Source: Acidobacteriota bacterium (GTDB taxonomy: Bacteria; Acidobacteriota; Terriglobia; Terriglobales; Acidobacteriaceae). From it: a DNA stretch of 40,072 bases. Of this stretch, positions 8,623 through 18,224 are shown one piece after another. The stretch lies in assembly GCA_003225455.1 (NCBI GenBank), contig QIAB01000015.1, forward strand, positions 21,200-61,271, read 5' to 3'. The position numbers were made by a program, and so were the translations under genes. The first letter of the stretch is position 1. The number at the start of each line of letters is the position of its first letter. The notes beneath the pieces are model-generated. The model worked only from the letters and a program-made list of their open reading frames with translations, had not been told where the DNA came from and did no database searches.

Positions 8623-10662
8623 ATGCTCGCCGCACCGCCGACAACTATCAATACTCCTAACCACATCTCCGATGTAGCAGACATGGATCGTGCCCAGGAC
8701 CCGGCCCTCAGCGCCCAGATGCAGCTGCTTTGGGTTGGAAACAACGAGAAAGGATTCGACTATGTCCGCGATGTTTTGACTCGCTCGGGCGAAGGAGGAG
8801 TGGGGCTTGAGCGAGTCCGTTCGCCGGAGGAGGCGCTTCAGCGACTCAACCAGACAACCTATGACCTCGTGCTCTGTGACTATAAGTCTGGCGATGGCAT
8901 GGCGTTGCGGCTTCTTCACGAAATTCGTAAGGAAGGCCCCCGCGCACCCATCATCTTCCTAAGTGATCATATCGATCGAGCCGCTGTAGACGCCGCTATT
9001 AATGCGGGCGCGTCGGACTGCCTGCAAACCTCCAATCTGAATGAGTCCGCAATCGCACGCGCCATCCGCTATGCCATCGATGTTTACTGTAAGGAACGCC
9101 AGCGCCAGAAAGCAGAAGATACTGTGCGCAAGTTGTGGCGCGCGGTTGAGCATTCTGCCGATCTGGTGATCATTACCGATCGCGGCGGAGTTATTGAGTA
9201 TGTAAATCCCGCGTTTGAAACTCTGACCGGATACTCGCGCGAAGAGGCCGTGGGAAGAACACCGCGTATCCTGAAATCCGGCCAACAGTCGGCCGACCTT
9301 TATCAGGAATTATGGGAAACGATTCTTGCCGGTAATGTGTTTCGCGGCGTGCTCGTGAATCGCAAGAAGAATGGACAGATCTTTTATGCAGAAAAGACGA
9401 TCACGCCGTTAAGAGATTCTGAAGGCGAAATCACCCACTTTATTTCCAATGACCGCGACATCACGGAGCGCCGCCGCCTGGAATCACAGCTCCAGCAAGC
9501 CCAAAAAATGGATGCGATCGGCCGTTTGGCAGGCGGAGTGGCACACGACTTCAACAATCTCCTCATGGTTATCAGTGCGTATGCGGAATTGATGTCCGAT
9601 TCATTGGGGCACGAACATCCTCTTCGCCACAACGTCCAGGAGATTATGGGGGCATCACGGCGGGCAGCGGAACTCACCCGTCAATTGCTTGCCTTTGGAC
9701 GTAAGCAAATGCAGTCTCTCCAGCTTCTCGATTTGAACTGGGTGGTTCGCGAAATCAATCAATTGCTGCCGCGGCTGATTGGCGAGGACATCCAGCTCAT
9801 CTTTGCTCCCGGCAAAAGTGTAGGCAAGATCAAAGCCGATCCGGTGCAGATTGAACAAATCGTAATGAATTTAGCAGTCAATGCGCGCGATGCTATGCCA
9901 GACGGCGGCAAACTCACGATCGAGACGGCTGACGCTCACTTGGACGAGTCCTATACTCAGCGTCACTCCATCGTTCCGGCCGGGGAGTATGTGCTGCTGG
10001 CAGTCAGCGACACCGGCGAAGGTATTGCCCCGGAGCACGTCCCACACATCTTCGAGCCGTTTTACACCACCAAAGCGGAAGGCAAGGGCACCGGCCTGGG
10101 ATTGGCCACTGTGTATGGAATCGTCAAGCAGAACGCCGGCTTTATTTGGGTTTACAGCGAACCGGGACTCGGGACGACTTTCAAAATCTATCTGCCATGC
10201 GCGCAGGACCAGACCGAGCAAAGGCGGTCACTCAACCTTGTTGAGGAGCTGCTGCCTGGCAGCGAGACACTCCTGCTGGTGGAAGATGAGCCGGCAGTGC
10301 GCCAATCGGAGCGCGAGTTCCTCGCCCTCACTGGCTATAACGTACTCGAAGCAAGAGACGGAGAAGACGCGATCTCGGTTGCCAGGGAATATAATGGAAA
10401 CATTGACATGATGATCACCGACGTGATCATGCCTCACATGAACGGCGCGAAGCTTGCGGAGCGATTACTTCTGGAACGGCCGGAAATGAGAGTGCTGTTT
10501 GTCTCTGGCTATGCGGAGACTACAGTCCTACGGCATGGCGCGATCGACGTGACCACCCGCTTCCTGCAGAAGCCATTCTCTTTGAAAATGCTTGCCAAGA
10601 AAATCCGCCAAGTGCTGGAGACTCCCACACGGGCGTCAGTGGCCTCCTTGTCTGCGCCATAG
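8623..10662 (+). CDS. Hybrid sensor histidine kinase (REC-PAS-HisKA-HATPase-REC)
   Basis: A soluble hybrid kinase of about 680 residues. Numbering here counts from a TTG at 8602. A receiver-like domain covers ~41-165, with a candidate phospho-Asp at 93 (LVLCDYKSGDG). A PAS domain (~175-290; EHSADLVIITDRGG, FETLTGYSREE) ends in the typical ISNDRDITERRRLE. The HisKA phosphoacceptor is His315 in GGVAHDFNNLL. The ATP domain shows NLAVNARDAMPDGG (N box), DTGEGI (G1), FEPFYTTK (F box) and GTGLGLATV (G2). A C-terminal receiver follows, with ITDVIMPHMNG and the switch Lys in FLQKPF. There are no membrane segments. The start is uncertain (TTG 8602, ATG 8623 or ATG 8683; none has a good Shine-Dalgarno). 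No DNA-binding partner lies next to it, so output probably goes through phosphorelay. Confidence 0.9.
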   Translation: MLAAPPTTINTPNHISDVADMDRAQDPALSAQMQLLWVGNNEKGFDYVRDVLTRSGEGGVGLERVRSPEEALQRLNQTTYDLVLCDYKSGDGMALRLLHEIRKEGPRAPIIFLSDHIDRAAVDAAINAGASDCLQTSNLNESAIARAIRYAIDVYCKERQRQKAEDTVRKLWRAVEHSADLVIITDRGGVIEYVNPAFETLTGYSREEAVGRTPRILKSGQQSADLYQELWETILAGNVFRGVLVNRKKNGQIFYAEKTITPLRDSEGEITHFISNDRDITERRRLESQLQQAQKMDAIGRLAGGVAHDFNNLLMVISAYAELMSDSLGHEHPLRHNVQEIMGASRRAAELTRQLLAFGRKQMQSLQLLDLNWVVREINQLLPRLIGEDIQLIFAPGKSVGKIKADPVQIEQIVMNLAVNARDAMPDGGKLTIETADAHLDESYTQRHSIVPAGEYVLLAVSDTGEGIAPEHVPHIFEPFYTTKAEGKGTGLGLATVYGIVKQNAGFIWVYSEPGLGTTFKIYLPCAQDQTEQRRSLNLVEELLPGSETLLLVEDEPAVRQSEREFLALTGYNVLEARDGEDAISVAREYNGNIDMMITDVIMPHMNGAKLAERLLLERPEMRVLFVSGYAETTVLRHGAIDVTTRFLQKPFSLKMLAKKIRQVLETPTRASVASLSAP

Positions 10663-10678
10663 CTCTCGGGCCATTTCG

Positions 10679-10684
10679 TATAAT
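10679..10684 (+). promoter_or_regulatory. Probable -10 box of the GT39 gene
   Basis: A perfect TATAAT lies 17 bases before the ATG at 10702. No good -35 is seen at 16-18 bp. With a start point near 10691 the leader would be about 11 bases, too short for a normal Shine-Dalgarno, and none is present. Confidence 0.4.
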
Positions 10685-10701
10685 CGTTCAGCGGAACCCG
10701 A

Positions 10702-12561
10702 ATGAGCTTGCCTGTCGCGTCACAGCGACCTCATCCCAATTTCGAATCGCAGATTTCATTATCACGGCCGGTCCAGCCGTTTCGTGCCAGTTCCTGGATC
10801 ATCATCTTTTTCTTCTGGGCGACGATTTACGTCGCAGGCATGTTTACCCCGGCGCTGCTCGACGATGCGGATACCGTTCACGCCGAGGCCGCGCGAGAAA
10901 TGGTCCAGCGGCAAGATTGGGTAACACTCTACGTGAATGGAATTCGGTATCTTGAAAAAGCGCCTCTCATGTACTGGGGAGTGGCCACCAGTTACGTGCT
11001 GTTCGGTGTGCATGAATGGAGCACGCGTCTTGCTCTAATGTTGGGGATCTTGGCGTGGCTACTAAGCGCGTACATTCTAGGGCGCTACGCCTACGGCGAA
11101 CGTGGCGGATTGTATTCAGCGATTGTGCTGGCTACTACCCTTGGCCCATATCTCTTCACACGGTTTCTCATCCCTGACGTTCTGGTCGGTTTATGGTTAA
11201 TTTTGGCTTTCTATTTCTTTCTCCGTTCTCTTGAGGAGAATCCGCCTTCGCGGTTCAGTTGCTGGGGCCTCGCCGCAAGCTGCGCGCTCAACGTGCTTAC
11301 GAAGGGCTTGATAGGCCTGGTTTTTCCGATAGCCGTTATTGGGCTATATTTACTTCTGACGAGCAACCTCCGCCATTTGTTGCGGCTGCGTTTGGTTTCA
11401 AGTTCGCTGGTATTTCTGGCGATTGCTGTCCCATGGCATGTGCTGGCCGCATTGCGCAATCCAGATCAAGGGCCAATCCGCGGCTTTCTTTGGTTCTATT
11501 TCGTGAATGAACACGTCCTCCGCTATTTGAACAAGCGTGTGCCCCGCGACTATGACACCGTGCCGCTGCTTTTATTCTGGGCCTTGCTTTTGGTCTGGCT
11601 TATCCCCTGGATCGCATTCTTGCCACAGGCTGTGAGAAGAGTCCCGGCGCGCTGGCGTCAGATCCGATCACAACTCGGCCGTGAACAGCGTGCCAATCTA
11701 CTATTTATTCTTTGGGCGCTGGTGATCGTGGTGTTCTTCAGCTTTTCCACTCGGCAGGAGTACTACACGATTCCTGCGATCCCGCCCTTGGCTTTGCTTA
11801 TTGGAGGATGGCTCAAAAACGAGGCTGAGTCGCCAGCCAACAGCGATGATCGTCGAGCGGGAGTAATTTCTTCTACTGTTCTTGTTGTGTTGGGCATACT
11901 CGTCTTTGCCGTTGGCATGTTTTTTGTTGCCTACTCAAAGCCGCCGGCTCCGGGAGCGGATATTTCTGAACTGCTCACCAAGAATCCCGATGAATACCAG
12001 CTGTCGTTTGGTCATTTGCTCGATCTCACGCCGCAAGCTCTCGGCGCGTTTCGAGCCCCTTTGGCTGGATTCTCCATCGCATTTTTCCTCGGGACAGGGC
12101 TGAATTGGTTCTTGCGGCGCCGCGGACGTCCCGCTCACGCCAACGTTGCTCTGGCTCTGATGATGGTCGCCGTGCTCGCCTGTGTGCATTCCGGATATGT
12201 GATTTTTTCGCCAGTGCTGACTTCGAAGCCCCTGGCTTTAGCGATAAAGCAGCATTACCGGTCAGGAGACATCGTGGTTGTGGGCGGTGACTATGCTGCC
12301 GCCTCCAGCCTGAACTTTTATGCAGGTGTCCATTTGCTAGTGCTGCACGAGCCGGCAGCTATCCTGTGGTACGGTTCTCAATTTCCTGACGCACCGAAGG
12401 TCTGGGAAACTCAGTCTTCGTTCGATTCGCTGTGGTCTGGGCCGCAGCGCGTGTTTCTATGGACCGACCGCAAGGACCCGCCGGAACTGCGCGGCGCCCC
12501 GCGCTATCTGCTCGCCAGCAGCGGCGGCAAATCCATCGTGACTAATCAGCCGGCGAAGTGA
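10702..12561 (+). CDS. GT39-family membrane glycosyltransferase (ArnT/PMT-like)
   Basis: A 619-residue multi-span membrane protein of the dolichyl/undecaprenyl-phosphate-sugar transferase type. These enzymes move a sugar from a polyprenyl-phosphate donor to lipid A, protein or another lipid on the outer face of the inner membrane. The first periplasmic loop carries the hallmark acidic motif (LLDDADTVHAEAAREM) followed by YLEKAPLMYWGVATSY, as in ArnT. Further family features are LIPDVLVGLWLIL, VLTKGLIGLV and a basic RQEYYTIPAIPPLALL segment. About 11-12 hydrophobic segments are followed by a C-terminal periplasmic domain. The substrate cannot be told. The next gene, another glycosyltransferase, starts 34 bp downstream, so both may act in envelope lipid or polysaccharide modification. 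Confidence 0.88.
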   Translation: MSLPVASQRPHPNFESQISLSRPVQPFRASSWIIIFFFWATIYVAGMFTPALLDDADTVHAEAAREMVQRQDWVTLYVNGIRYLEKAPLMYWGVATSYVLFGVHEWSTRLALMLGILAWLLSAYILGRYAYGERGGLYSAIVLATTLGPYLFTRFLIPDVLVGLWLILAFYFFLRSLEENPPSRFSCWGLAASCALNVLTKGLIGLVFPIAVIGLYLLLTSNLRHLLRLRLVSSSLVFLAIAVPWHVLAALRNPDQGPIRGFLWFYFVNEHVLRYLNKRVPRDYDTVPLLLFWALLLVWLIPWIAFLPQAVRRVPARWRQIRSQLGREQRANLLFILWALVIVVFFSFSTRQEYYTIPAIPPLALLIGGWLKNEAESPANSDDRRAGVISSTVLVVLGILVFAVGMFFVAYSKPPAPGADISELLTKNPDEYQLSFGHLLDLTPQALGAFRAPLAGFSIAFFLGTGLNWFLRRRGRPAHANVALALMMVAVLACVHSGYVIFSPVLTSKPLALAIKQHYRSGDIVVVGGDYAAASSLNFYAGVHLLVLHEPAAILWYGSQFPDAPKVWETQSSFDSLWSGPQRVFLWTDRKDPPELRGAPRYLLASSGGKSIVTNQPAK

Positions 12562-12578
12562 TCGGCAATCCACGCGTT

Positions 12579-12584
12579 TATAAT
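12579..12584 (+). promoter_or_regulatory. Probable -10 box of the first GT21 gene
   Basis: TATAAT in the context GTTTATAATCC, 11 bases before the ATG at 12596. The predicted transcript would be nearly leaderless. No Shine-Dalgarno is seen. Confidence 0.4.
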
Positions 12585-12595
12585 CCGTCCAGATC

Positions 12596-13804
12596 ATGTG
12601 GCACGCTCTCTTAGCCCTGGCCCTGCTGGGCATAGTCAGTTCCACAGTTTTCCTGATCCTCGCGCTGGTAGCAGCTCGTCGGTATCGACGTCATGCTGAC
12701 AACGCCAGCCGCAGCGCCAACGCAGTTCCTGAATCCGCACTGCCTCCGGTCACCTTGCTGAAGCCCGTGCACGGGATGGAGCCGCGGCTGCGCGAGAATC
12801 TGGAAAGTTTCTTTCGCCAGAATTATCCTGATTTTGAAATCATCTTCGGAGCTCGTTCCGCCGATAACGCCGCTCTCACTGTGGCGGAAGAATTACGCAC
12901 CGTTTACCCGAATGTAAGGTGCAAAGTCGTTCTCTCAGGCCCGCCGGCGTGGCCAAGCGCGAAAGTCTTCTCTCTGGACAAGATGATTGCGCACTCAAGA
13001 AATGATTACTTTGTGATCAGCGATAGCGATGTCGAGGTCGGCCCCGACTTCCTTCGCAACATCATTCCGCCGCTTCTAGATCCTAAGAATGGTCTTTTAA
13101 CATGTGTCTACCGCGGTGTTCCTGCCCGAAGCTTCTGGTCCTCGCTGGAAGCGCTTGGTATGTCGGTTGAGATGACGTCCGGCGTTCTGGTTGCCGACAT
13201 GTTGGAAGGGATGCGTTTCGCCCTGGGTGCAGTCATCGCAACAAAGCGGGAAGCCCTGGAGAGAATCGGCGGCATTGGCACTACCGCGGATTACTACTCA
13301 GATGATTTTGTTCTTGGGAATCTGGTTTGGGCAGCCGGCTACCACGTTGTGCTCTCGCATTACATTGTCGATCACGTGCTGATTCCCAGCTCTTTCCTGC
13401 GCACTTTCGGCCATCAGGTGCGCTGGATGAAGAGCACGCGCTTCTCGCGACCAAAAGGACATCTCGGAAGCGGCCTCACGTTTGCGGTTCCTTTCGGTTT
13501 GCTCGGCTTGATCTCTGCCAGCGTGCTCGGGCACCCAATTGGTGGGCTTGTGTTGCTCGGCGTTTCGATTCTCAATCGAATCATTCAGTCGGTCGCAATA
13601 GGATGGTCGGTGACGCGCGATCCCCGTGGTCTTAATCTTTGCTGGCTCTATCCTCTTCGCGATCTGATGGGTTTCGTCACCTGGGTGGCCAGCTACAGCA
13701 GCCGCAGCTTCTTCTGGCGGGGTGAAACCTATCAGTTCACCCGCGGCGGTAAAATCGTGCCCCAACAGCGCGCGATGGAAGATGTATTTGTGAATCAACC
13801 GTGA
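12596..13804 (+). CDS. GT21-type glycosyltransferase, HpnI / ceramide glucosyltransferase-like
   Basis: A 402-residue inner-membrane glycosyltransferase. An N-terminal anchor (residues ~5-27) is followed by a GT2/GT21 catalytic domain: VTLLKPVHGMEPRLRENL, NYPDFEIIFGARSAD (first Asp, 90), the metal/nucleotide site VISDSDVEVGPDFL (Asp143, Asp145), the base motif DYYSDDFVLG and the acceptor motif HQVRW. C-terminal hydrophobic segments follow. This is the organisation of HpnI, which adds N-acetylglucosamine to bacteriohopanetetrol, and of ceramide glucosyltransferase. One oddity: the usual GxNxKVxNL donor-loop is replaced by WPSAKVFSL, so donor use may differ. It meets a paralogue tail-to-tail 16 bp downstream. 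No hpnJ/hpnK genes are nearby, so a hopanoid role is only one possibility. Confidence 0.85.
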   Translation: MWHALLALALLGIVSSTVFLILALVAARRYRRHADNASRSANAVPESALPPVTLLKPVHGMEPRLRENLESFFRQNYPDFEIIFGARSADNAALTVAEELRTVYPNVRCKVVLSGPPAWPSAKVFSLDKMIAHSRNDYFVISDSDVEVGPDFLRNIIPPLLDPKNGLLTCVYRGVPARSFWSSLEALGMSVEMTSGVLVADMLEGMRFALGAVIATKREALERIGGIGTTADYYSDDFVLGNLVWAAGYHVVLSHYIVDHVLIPSSFLRTFGHQVRWMKSTRFSRPKGHLGSGLTFAVPFGLLGLISASVLGHPIGGLVLLGVSILNRIIQSVAIGWSVTRDPRGLNLCWLYPLRDLMGFVTWVASYSSRSFFWRGETYQFTRGGKIVPQQRAMEDVFVNQP

Positions 13805-13819
13805 CTGCGCGCTATTCCG

Positions 13820-14995
13820 CTACCGGCTCAATTCTTGCAGCTTGCCATTCTTAAGCCGGAACCGAACCCCTCGCCAAACCACGGTTCGACTGCAAAAGCT
13901 CGAAATCCAAACCAATAGTGCCAGTATGTCTCTTAGCGGCAGTAAGGGAGTCATCGCGAGCGCCTGCCTGTCACGCAGCGCTTCTCTGCCAACCGCAAAC
14001 GTGATCCCGATTCTCATAGCGAAGACCGCAGCCAGCAGTGCCCAAGCCCAACTCGCACCGTGAGAAAAAACAAGTGTTATCAATGCCCACGGCAGTCCGA
14101 AGGTGAGGATGAGTCCGAAGTGCCCTAGCGGCCGCGCATCGCGGATGGTGCGTGCCCAACGGAGCTGGTGCTGGAAGAATTGCCGCATGTTGTAGCGTGG
14201 CAGAAAAGTTTCCACGACTACATCAGAAAGTTTGACGGCCCGGCCAAGAGCGGCAATGCGGCGTCCGAGCTCATAATCATCAGCGAGATAATCCGCGAAA
14301 GATTCGAACCCACCGATAGCCGCCAAATCCTGCCGTCGGAAAGCAAGCGTCGATCCCAATCCGAATCGAATGCCGCGCTCAATAGCGCGCGCAGCTAAGA
14401 CGCCGGGAATGAAATCCGTGCCGATTCCCAACGACTCCAGCCGCGATCCCAGCGTTCCGCTCGGAACTCCACGATAGAGGCACGTGACCAAGGCAACGTT
14501 TTTGTCTGTCAAAGGTGAAACGACATGCGACAAATAATCAGGCGGAACTCGAATGTCGCTATCGCTGATAACGAATATCTCGTATCGTGCCTCGCGTGCC
14601 ATTTGTGCGAGATTGCTGACTTTGACGTTCGCTCCAAGTTTTTGCTCGCAAACGAGCATCCGGATTGCGTGCCGGGGAAATTCCTGCTTTAGTTGTTTCA
14701 CTAACTCCAGCGCCGGATCATCAGCCTCGCTCGCGCCGAAAATTATTTCGTATTCCGGATAGTCCTGAACGCAATGGCTGCGAAGGTTTTCGTAAATCTC
14801 CTGGTCAGTGCCTTTAAGCGGTTTGAGAATTGAAATAGGAGAGAATAATTGTGTGGATCGGGCGCTCTTGTCCGACTTCTTTTCTTCTCGCAGGAATGCC
14901 GCCGCGCTCCAGATGCACAATCCGTAATAGCAAATGCTGGCAGCAGCACCCAGCGCAGAGAGAATTTTCAGGATTTCGAAGATGTGATGGGCCAT
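13820..14995 (-). CDS. GT21-type glycosyltransferase, HpnI-like paralogue
   Basis: A second membrane glycosyltransferase of the same family, about 391 residues from the ATG at 14995. A GTG at 15091 would add 32 residues with no family match. Motifs: ISILKPLKGTDQEIYENL, YPEYEIIFGASEADDPAL, an intact donor loop KLGANVKVSNL, VISDSDIRVPPDYL, the base motif DYLADDYELG and the acceptor motif HQLRW. An N-terminal anchor and three or so C-terminal hydrophobic segments place it in the inner membrane. It is convergent with its paralogue; their stop codons are 16 bp apart. Unlike the paralogue it keeps the canonical GxNxKVxNL loop. Likely a lipid (hopanoid or ceramide-like) glycosylation enzyme; the acceptor is unknown. 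Confidence 0.85.
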   Translation of the reverse strand: MAHHIFEILKILSALGAAASICYYGLCIWSAAAFLREEKKSDKSARSTQLFSPISILKPLKGTDQEIYENLRSHCVQDYPEYEIIFGASEADDPALELVKQLKQEFPRHAIRMLVCEQKLGANVKVSNLAQMAREARYEIFVISDSDIRVPPDYLSHVVSPLTDKNVALVTCLYRGVPSGTLGSRLESLGIGTDFIPGVLAARAIERGIRFGLGSTLAFRRQDLAAIGGFESFADYLADDYELGRRIAALGRAVKLSDVVVETFLPRYNMRQFFQHQLRWARTIRDARPLGHFGLILTFGLPWALITLVFSHGASWAWALLAAVFAMRIGITFAVGREALRDRQALAMTPLLPLRDILALLVWISSFCSRTVVWRGVRFRLKNGKLQELSR

Positions 14996-15103
14996 GAGGG
15001 TCTGCAGCAAATCCGCCCGGATCCCACGTGTTACTCGTGCCCTCAGTGATTCGAAACTAAGTAAAAACCATATAATGACACGAAGCCACACGAAGGAAAA
15101 TCT

Positions 15104-16366
15104 TTATTCGTACCGCAGCGCCTCAATCGGATCAAGATTCGCCGCCTTCCACGCAGGATAAATCCCAAACACCAGTCCTTCTAATGCTGCCGCGCAAAAT
15201 CCAAAGCTTGTCCAGAATACGGACATTCGCGCCGGCAAAGAACTCCAGATCGCGGGAACGATCCACGTGATTATCGCGCCGAAAAGCACCCCAAGCGCCC
15301 CACCAGCAGCAGTCAACGTAATTGCCTCAAGCGTGAACTGCAGCAGGATATCCCGCTTACGCGCGCCGATAGCTTTGCGTACGCCGATTTCCCGCGTCCG
15401 CTCGGTCACCGCGACCAGCATAATGTTCATGACGCCCACACCGCCCACGATCAAACCAACGCTCGACACCGCAAACATGAAAATAAACACCGCCCCCGTG
15501 ACCTGATTCCATATATCAGAAAGTGAATCCTGGGTGAACACGGCGAAATTGTCAGGCTTGTCGGCGGGCACCTTTCGTCTGCGCCGAAGCAACTCCCGCA
15601 TTTCGTCGATCGCCTTGGGCATATCTTCATGCGAGGTCGCTTTTACGATGATCCAATGTTGCTTTAGCTCGGGATGCAACTTGTGAAAAGTCGCCATCGG
15701 GAAATAGACGGTATTGTCGCTCGGGTTCTTGCCACCCGCAAAAACACTCTTCAACTTTTCCAGTACTCCGATAACCGTGAACATCTCGCCTTCGATGTTG
15801 ATCTCTCTGCCTTCCGGCAATTCGTTTGGAAAAAGCTCCTCGGCAGTGTCCGAACCAAGCACGATAACGGGAGCTCGGCGCTGCTCGTCGACTTCACTGA
15901 ACCAGCGGCCCGAAGTGGTGGTGAGGTCATAGACTCTGGTGAACGATGCAGTAATTCCTTCGAGAGCCGTGTTCTTTGCCTTACGACCGCCGTATTTCAC
16001 AACATAGGTGCCCGTGCCGAACTCAGGTTGCGCAAAAACTACCGCTGCGGTGACCGCCTTCACGTGTGGCAGATCGCGCGCAGCCGCTGCATCTTCGAAG
16101 GTCAGTTCCTTACGGGTACGCATCTCTTCGGTGGGTCGGCCGAACCTTATGGGCTGAAGGTGGAAGGCGAAAATCATGTTCGACCCAATGCTGGTAATAA
16201 CCTGCCGCACGTTGTCGTTCAGTCCGCGCACCACTGACGAAATGCCGATTACTACGGCGACTCCAATCACAATCCCGAGGACAGTGAGTGCCGAACGCAG
16301 CTTGTTGCTGCGAATGGTGTCCAGCGCCATCTGGACGATCTCGCCGTAGTCGCGTCTGCGCATCAT
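15104..16366 (-). CDS. MacB/FtsX-type ABC transporter permease (second of a pair)
   Basis: An ABC permease of ~420 residues with MacB topology: one N-terminal membrane helix ([20 protein letters not shown]), a large periplasmic MacB_PCD-like domain, and three C-terminal helices of the FtsX core. The core is preceded by the family signature [20 protein letters not shown]. Such permeases couple cytoplasmic ATP hydrolysis to periplasmic mechanical work or export. They usually work with a separate ATPase, often with an adaptor of the HlyD family. The ATG pair at 16366 lies 16 bases after the stop codon of the upstream permease; a longer start at 16393 would overlap it by ten bases. No ATPase gene is found beside either permease. 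Confidence 0.88.
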   Translation of the reverse strand: MMRRRDYGEIVQMALDTIRSNKLRSALTVLGIVIGVAVVIGISSVVRGLNDNVRQVITSIGSNMIFAFHLQPIRFGRPTEEMRTRKELTFEDAAAARDLPHVKAVTAAVVFAQPEFGTGTYVVKYGGRKAKNTALEGITASFTRVYDLTTTSGRWFSEVDEQRRAPVIVLGSDTAEELFPNELPEGREINIEGEMFTVIGVLEKLKSVFAGGKNPSDNTVYFPMATFHKLHPELKQHWIIVKATSHEDMPKAIDEMRELLRRRRKVPADKPDNFAVFTQDSLSDIWNQVTGAVFIFMFAVSSVGLIVGGVGVMNIMLVAVTERTREIGVRKAIGARKRDILLQFTLEAITLTAAGGALGVLFGAIITWIVPAIWSSLPARMSVFWTSFGFCAAALEGLVFGIYPAWKAANLDPIEALRYE

Positions 16367-16382
16367 AACAATTTCGCAAGCT

Positions 16383-17612
16383 TCACAGTTCAAATCTCAG
16401 CGCCGCAATTGGATCCAGCCGCGCCGCCCGCTTTGCCGGATACACGCCAAAGAAAACACCTACGCTGGCTGAAACGATCAGCCCCGCTGCTACCGCCCAG
16501 AGTTTTATTGCGGAGGGCATTCCGATGACAGCTGTAACGCCCTTTGCGACCGCGATCCCGAATACTACCCCGACGACTCCGCCCACCAGCGCCATCGTTC
16601 CAGACTCGATCAGAAATTGCAGCAGCACGTCATCCCTACGTGCGCCCATGGCTTTGCGAATCCCAATCTCGCGGGTTCGCTCCGTCACCGAAACCAGCAT
16701 GATATTCATGATGACAATGCCGCCAACGACCAGCGAAATTGCCGCAATGGCGATCATCGCGATGAAAAACGTCCCACTCAGATTCGACCAGATGCTCAGA
16801 AAACTGGCGTTGGTTTCGGCGACGAAACTGTCCGGCTGTCCCGGCAGGTCGTGGCGGCGTGCGCGCAGGATCGCTCGCGCCTCATCGATGGCCGCATCCA
16901 ACTGGCTGCCTACTCCGTTCGCCTTTCCCGAAATCCGAATAGTCGAGTGCGCCCCGAATTGCTTAAAGTAGGTGCTGATCGGGATCGCCACAAAATTGTC
17001 ACGGCTTTGCCCCAGCGTCTTGCCCTGCTTCTTCGCCACACCAATTACACGATATAGCTGGCCTTCGACGCGAATTTCTTTGTCCAACGGATCCACACCA
17101 GGGAACAGAGTGTCAACGATGTCAGTGCCGATCACCCCAACGTTGGAGCGGTTGTTCACATCATTTTGATTGAGCCAGCGCCCGGCCGTTAGATCAATGT
17201 TGAGAATGGCCCCATGCGAAGGAGTAAGGCCGCGCACCCATGAATCGCTGATCGACTGCTCGCCATATTTCACGTGGCCGTTAAGATTGACCGCGGCAGC
17301 TCCGATCAACGCACAGTGCGTACAGGCCTCGGCCACCGCGTGGTAATCCTCCATGGTGAGGTCCTTGCGTTTCTGGCCTTCCAAAAGCTGATCTATGTTG
17401 GTAATGACAGGGCTGATCTTGCTGATGATGAAAGCGTCTGCGCCCAAATTGAAGATTTTCTCGGCCACGTAGCCGTTGATTCCGTTGACGAACGTTACGA
17501 CCGCAATCACCGCCGCAACGCCGATCACGACTCCAAGCAGCGTGAGAGCCGAACGCAGCTTGTTTGCCCAGAGCGATTGCAGCGCCACGCGGATGGCTTC
17601 GAGAAAGTTCAT
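16383..17612 (-). CDS. MacB/FtsX-type ABC transporter permease (first of a pair)
   Basis: A 409-residue permease homologous to its downstream neighbour. The N-terminal helix with the FtsX-like entry [18 protein letters not shown] is followed by a periplasmic domain and three C-terminal helices after [20 protein letters not shown]. The end shows the usual [18 protein letters not shown]. The periplasmic part contains two cysteines (CTHC) that are absent from the partner. The two genes are contiguous on one strand and very likely make a heterodimer. The gene is first in its transcript: upstream lies the rnpB promoter region on the opposite strand. The cognate ATPase must be encoded elsewhere. 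Confidence 0.88.
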   Translation of the reverse strand: MNFLEAIRVALQSLWANKLRSALTLLGVVIGVAAVIAVVTFVNGINGYVAEKIFNLGADAFIISKISPVITNIDQLLEGQKRKDLTMEDYHAVAEACTHCALIGAAAVNLNGHVKYGEQSISDSWVRGLTPSHGAILNIDLTAGRWLNQNDVNNRSNVGVIGTDIVDTLFPGVDPLDKEIRVEGQLYRVIGVAKKQGKTLGQSRDNFVAIPISTYFKQFGAHSTIRISGKANGVGSQLDAAIDEARAILRARRHDLPGQPDSFVAETNASFLSIWSNLSGTFFIAMIAIAAISLVVGGIVIMNIMLVSVTERTREIGIRKAMGARRDDVLLQFLIESGTMALVGGVVGVVFGIAVAKGVTAVIGMPSAIKLWAVAAGLIVSASVGVFFGVYPAKRAARLDPIAALRFEL

Positions 17613-17742
17613 TTTGGTCTTTAGCCGTTGGCAAAGAAACTCAAGTTTAACAAAGCAACGATTTCGGTTTGTCGATAGATTAAACAGAGTGATACTGCGT
17701 TAGAGCTCTTGCCAACGACCAAGGACTATCGACCAACGACCA

Positions 17743-17770
17743 ATGACGGCTCTCACGCATCGAATATAAT
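17743..17770 (+). promoter_or_regulatory. rnpB promoter
   Basis: A consensus -10 TATAAT (17765-17770) is preceded after 16 bp by a -35-like ATGACG (17743-17748, 4 of 6 matches to TTGACA). The expected start point, near 17776, falls at the 5' edge of the RNase P RNA. Confidence 0.6.
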
Positions 17771-17772
17771 GA

Positions 17773-18175
17773 TCCAGTTGGCAGCCGGACCGGACGGTCG
17801 CTCTCGCCGCATTCCGCGGCGCGGGAGGAAAGTCCGAACTCCGTAGAGCAGTGTGCCGGATAACGTCCGGGAGACTGGCTTCAAGGTCAGTCGACGGAAA
17901 GTGCCACAGAAAACATACCGCCTTCGTTCTTCGGAACTGGGGTAAGGGTGAAAAGGTGCGGTAAGAGCGCACCGCCGCGGCAGCAATGCAGCGGGCAGGG
18001 CAAACCCCACACGGAGCAAGACCAAATAGGGAGGGATCTCGGGTTCGCCCGAGGACGTGCCGGCTCGGCGCGTCAAACCTCCGGGTAGGTCGCTAGAGCC
18101 GCGCAGCAATGCGCGACCCAGAGGAATGACCGTCCTGGCGGAGCAATCCGTCAGACAGAATTCGATTGGCTGGCG
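17773..18175 (+). ncRNA. rnpB: RNase P RNA, bacterial type A
   Basis: The catalytic RNA of RNase P, which trims tRNA 5' leaders. The universally conserved blocks are present in order: GACGGTCGC near the 5' end, GAGGAAAGTCCGAACTCC (17825-17842; one half of P4), ACAGAAAACATACCGCC in the middle, the GTAAGGGTGAAAAGGTGCGG block, GCAAACCCCACACGGAGCAAG (the tRNA-CCA side), GAGGAATGACCGTCC, and ACAGAATTCG (18155-18164; the other half of P4) near the 3' end. The ends can pair as P1 (CCAGTTGG at 17774 with TTGGCTGG at 18166, several G-U pairs). The length of about 400 nt is typical of type A. Open frames seen on either strand across it are chance. Confidence 0.95.
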
Positions 18176-18224
18176 AGTGTGCCGTTTTTGTGCCACTCGA
18201 TTTCGGGGGACGCCCCGCAATCTC

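Noticed and set aside
15061-15091. TATAAT at 15069 on the plus strand, and a GTG start at 15091 for the minus-strand glycosyltransferase
   Set aside because: The TATAAT points away from any plus-strand gene, and the 32 extra residues have no match to the family and no Shine-Dalgarno.
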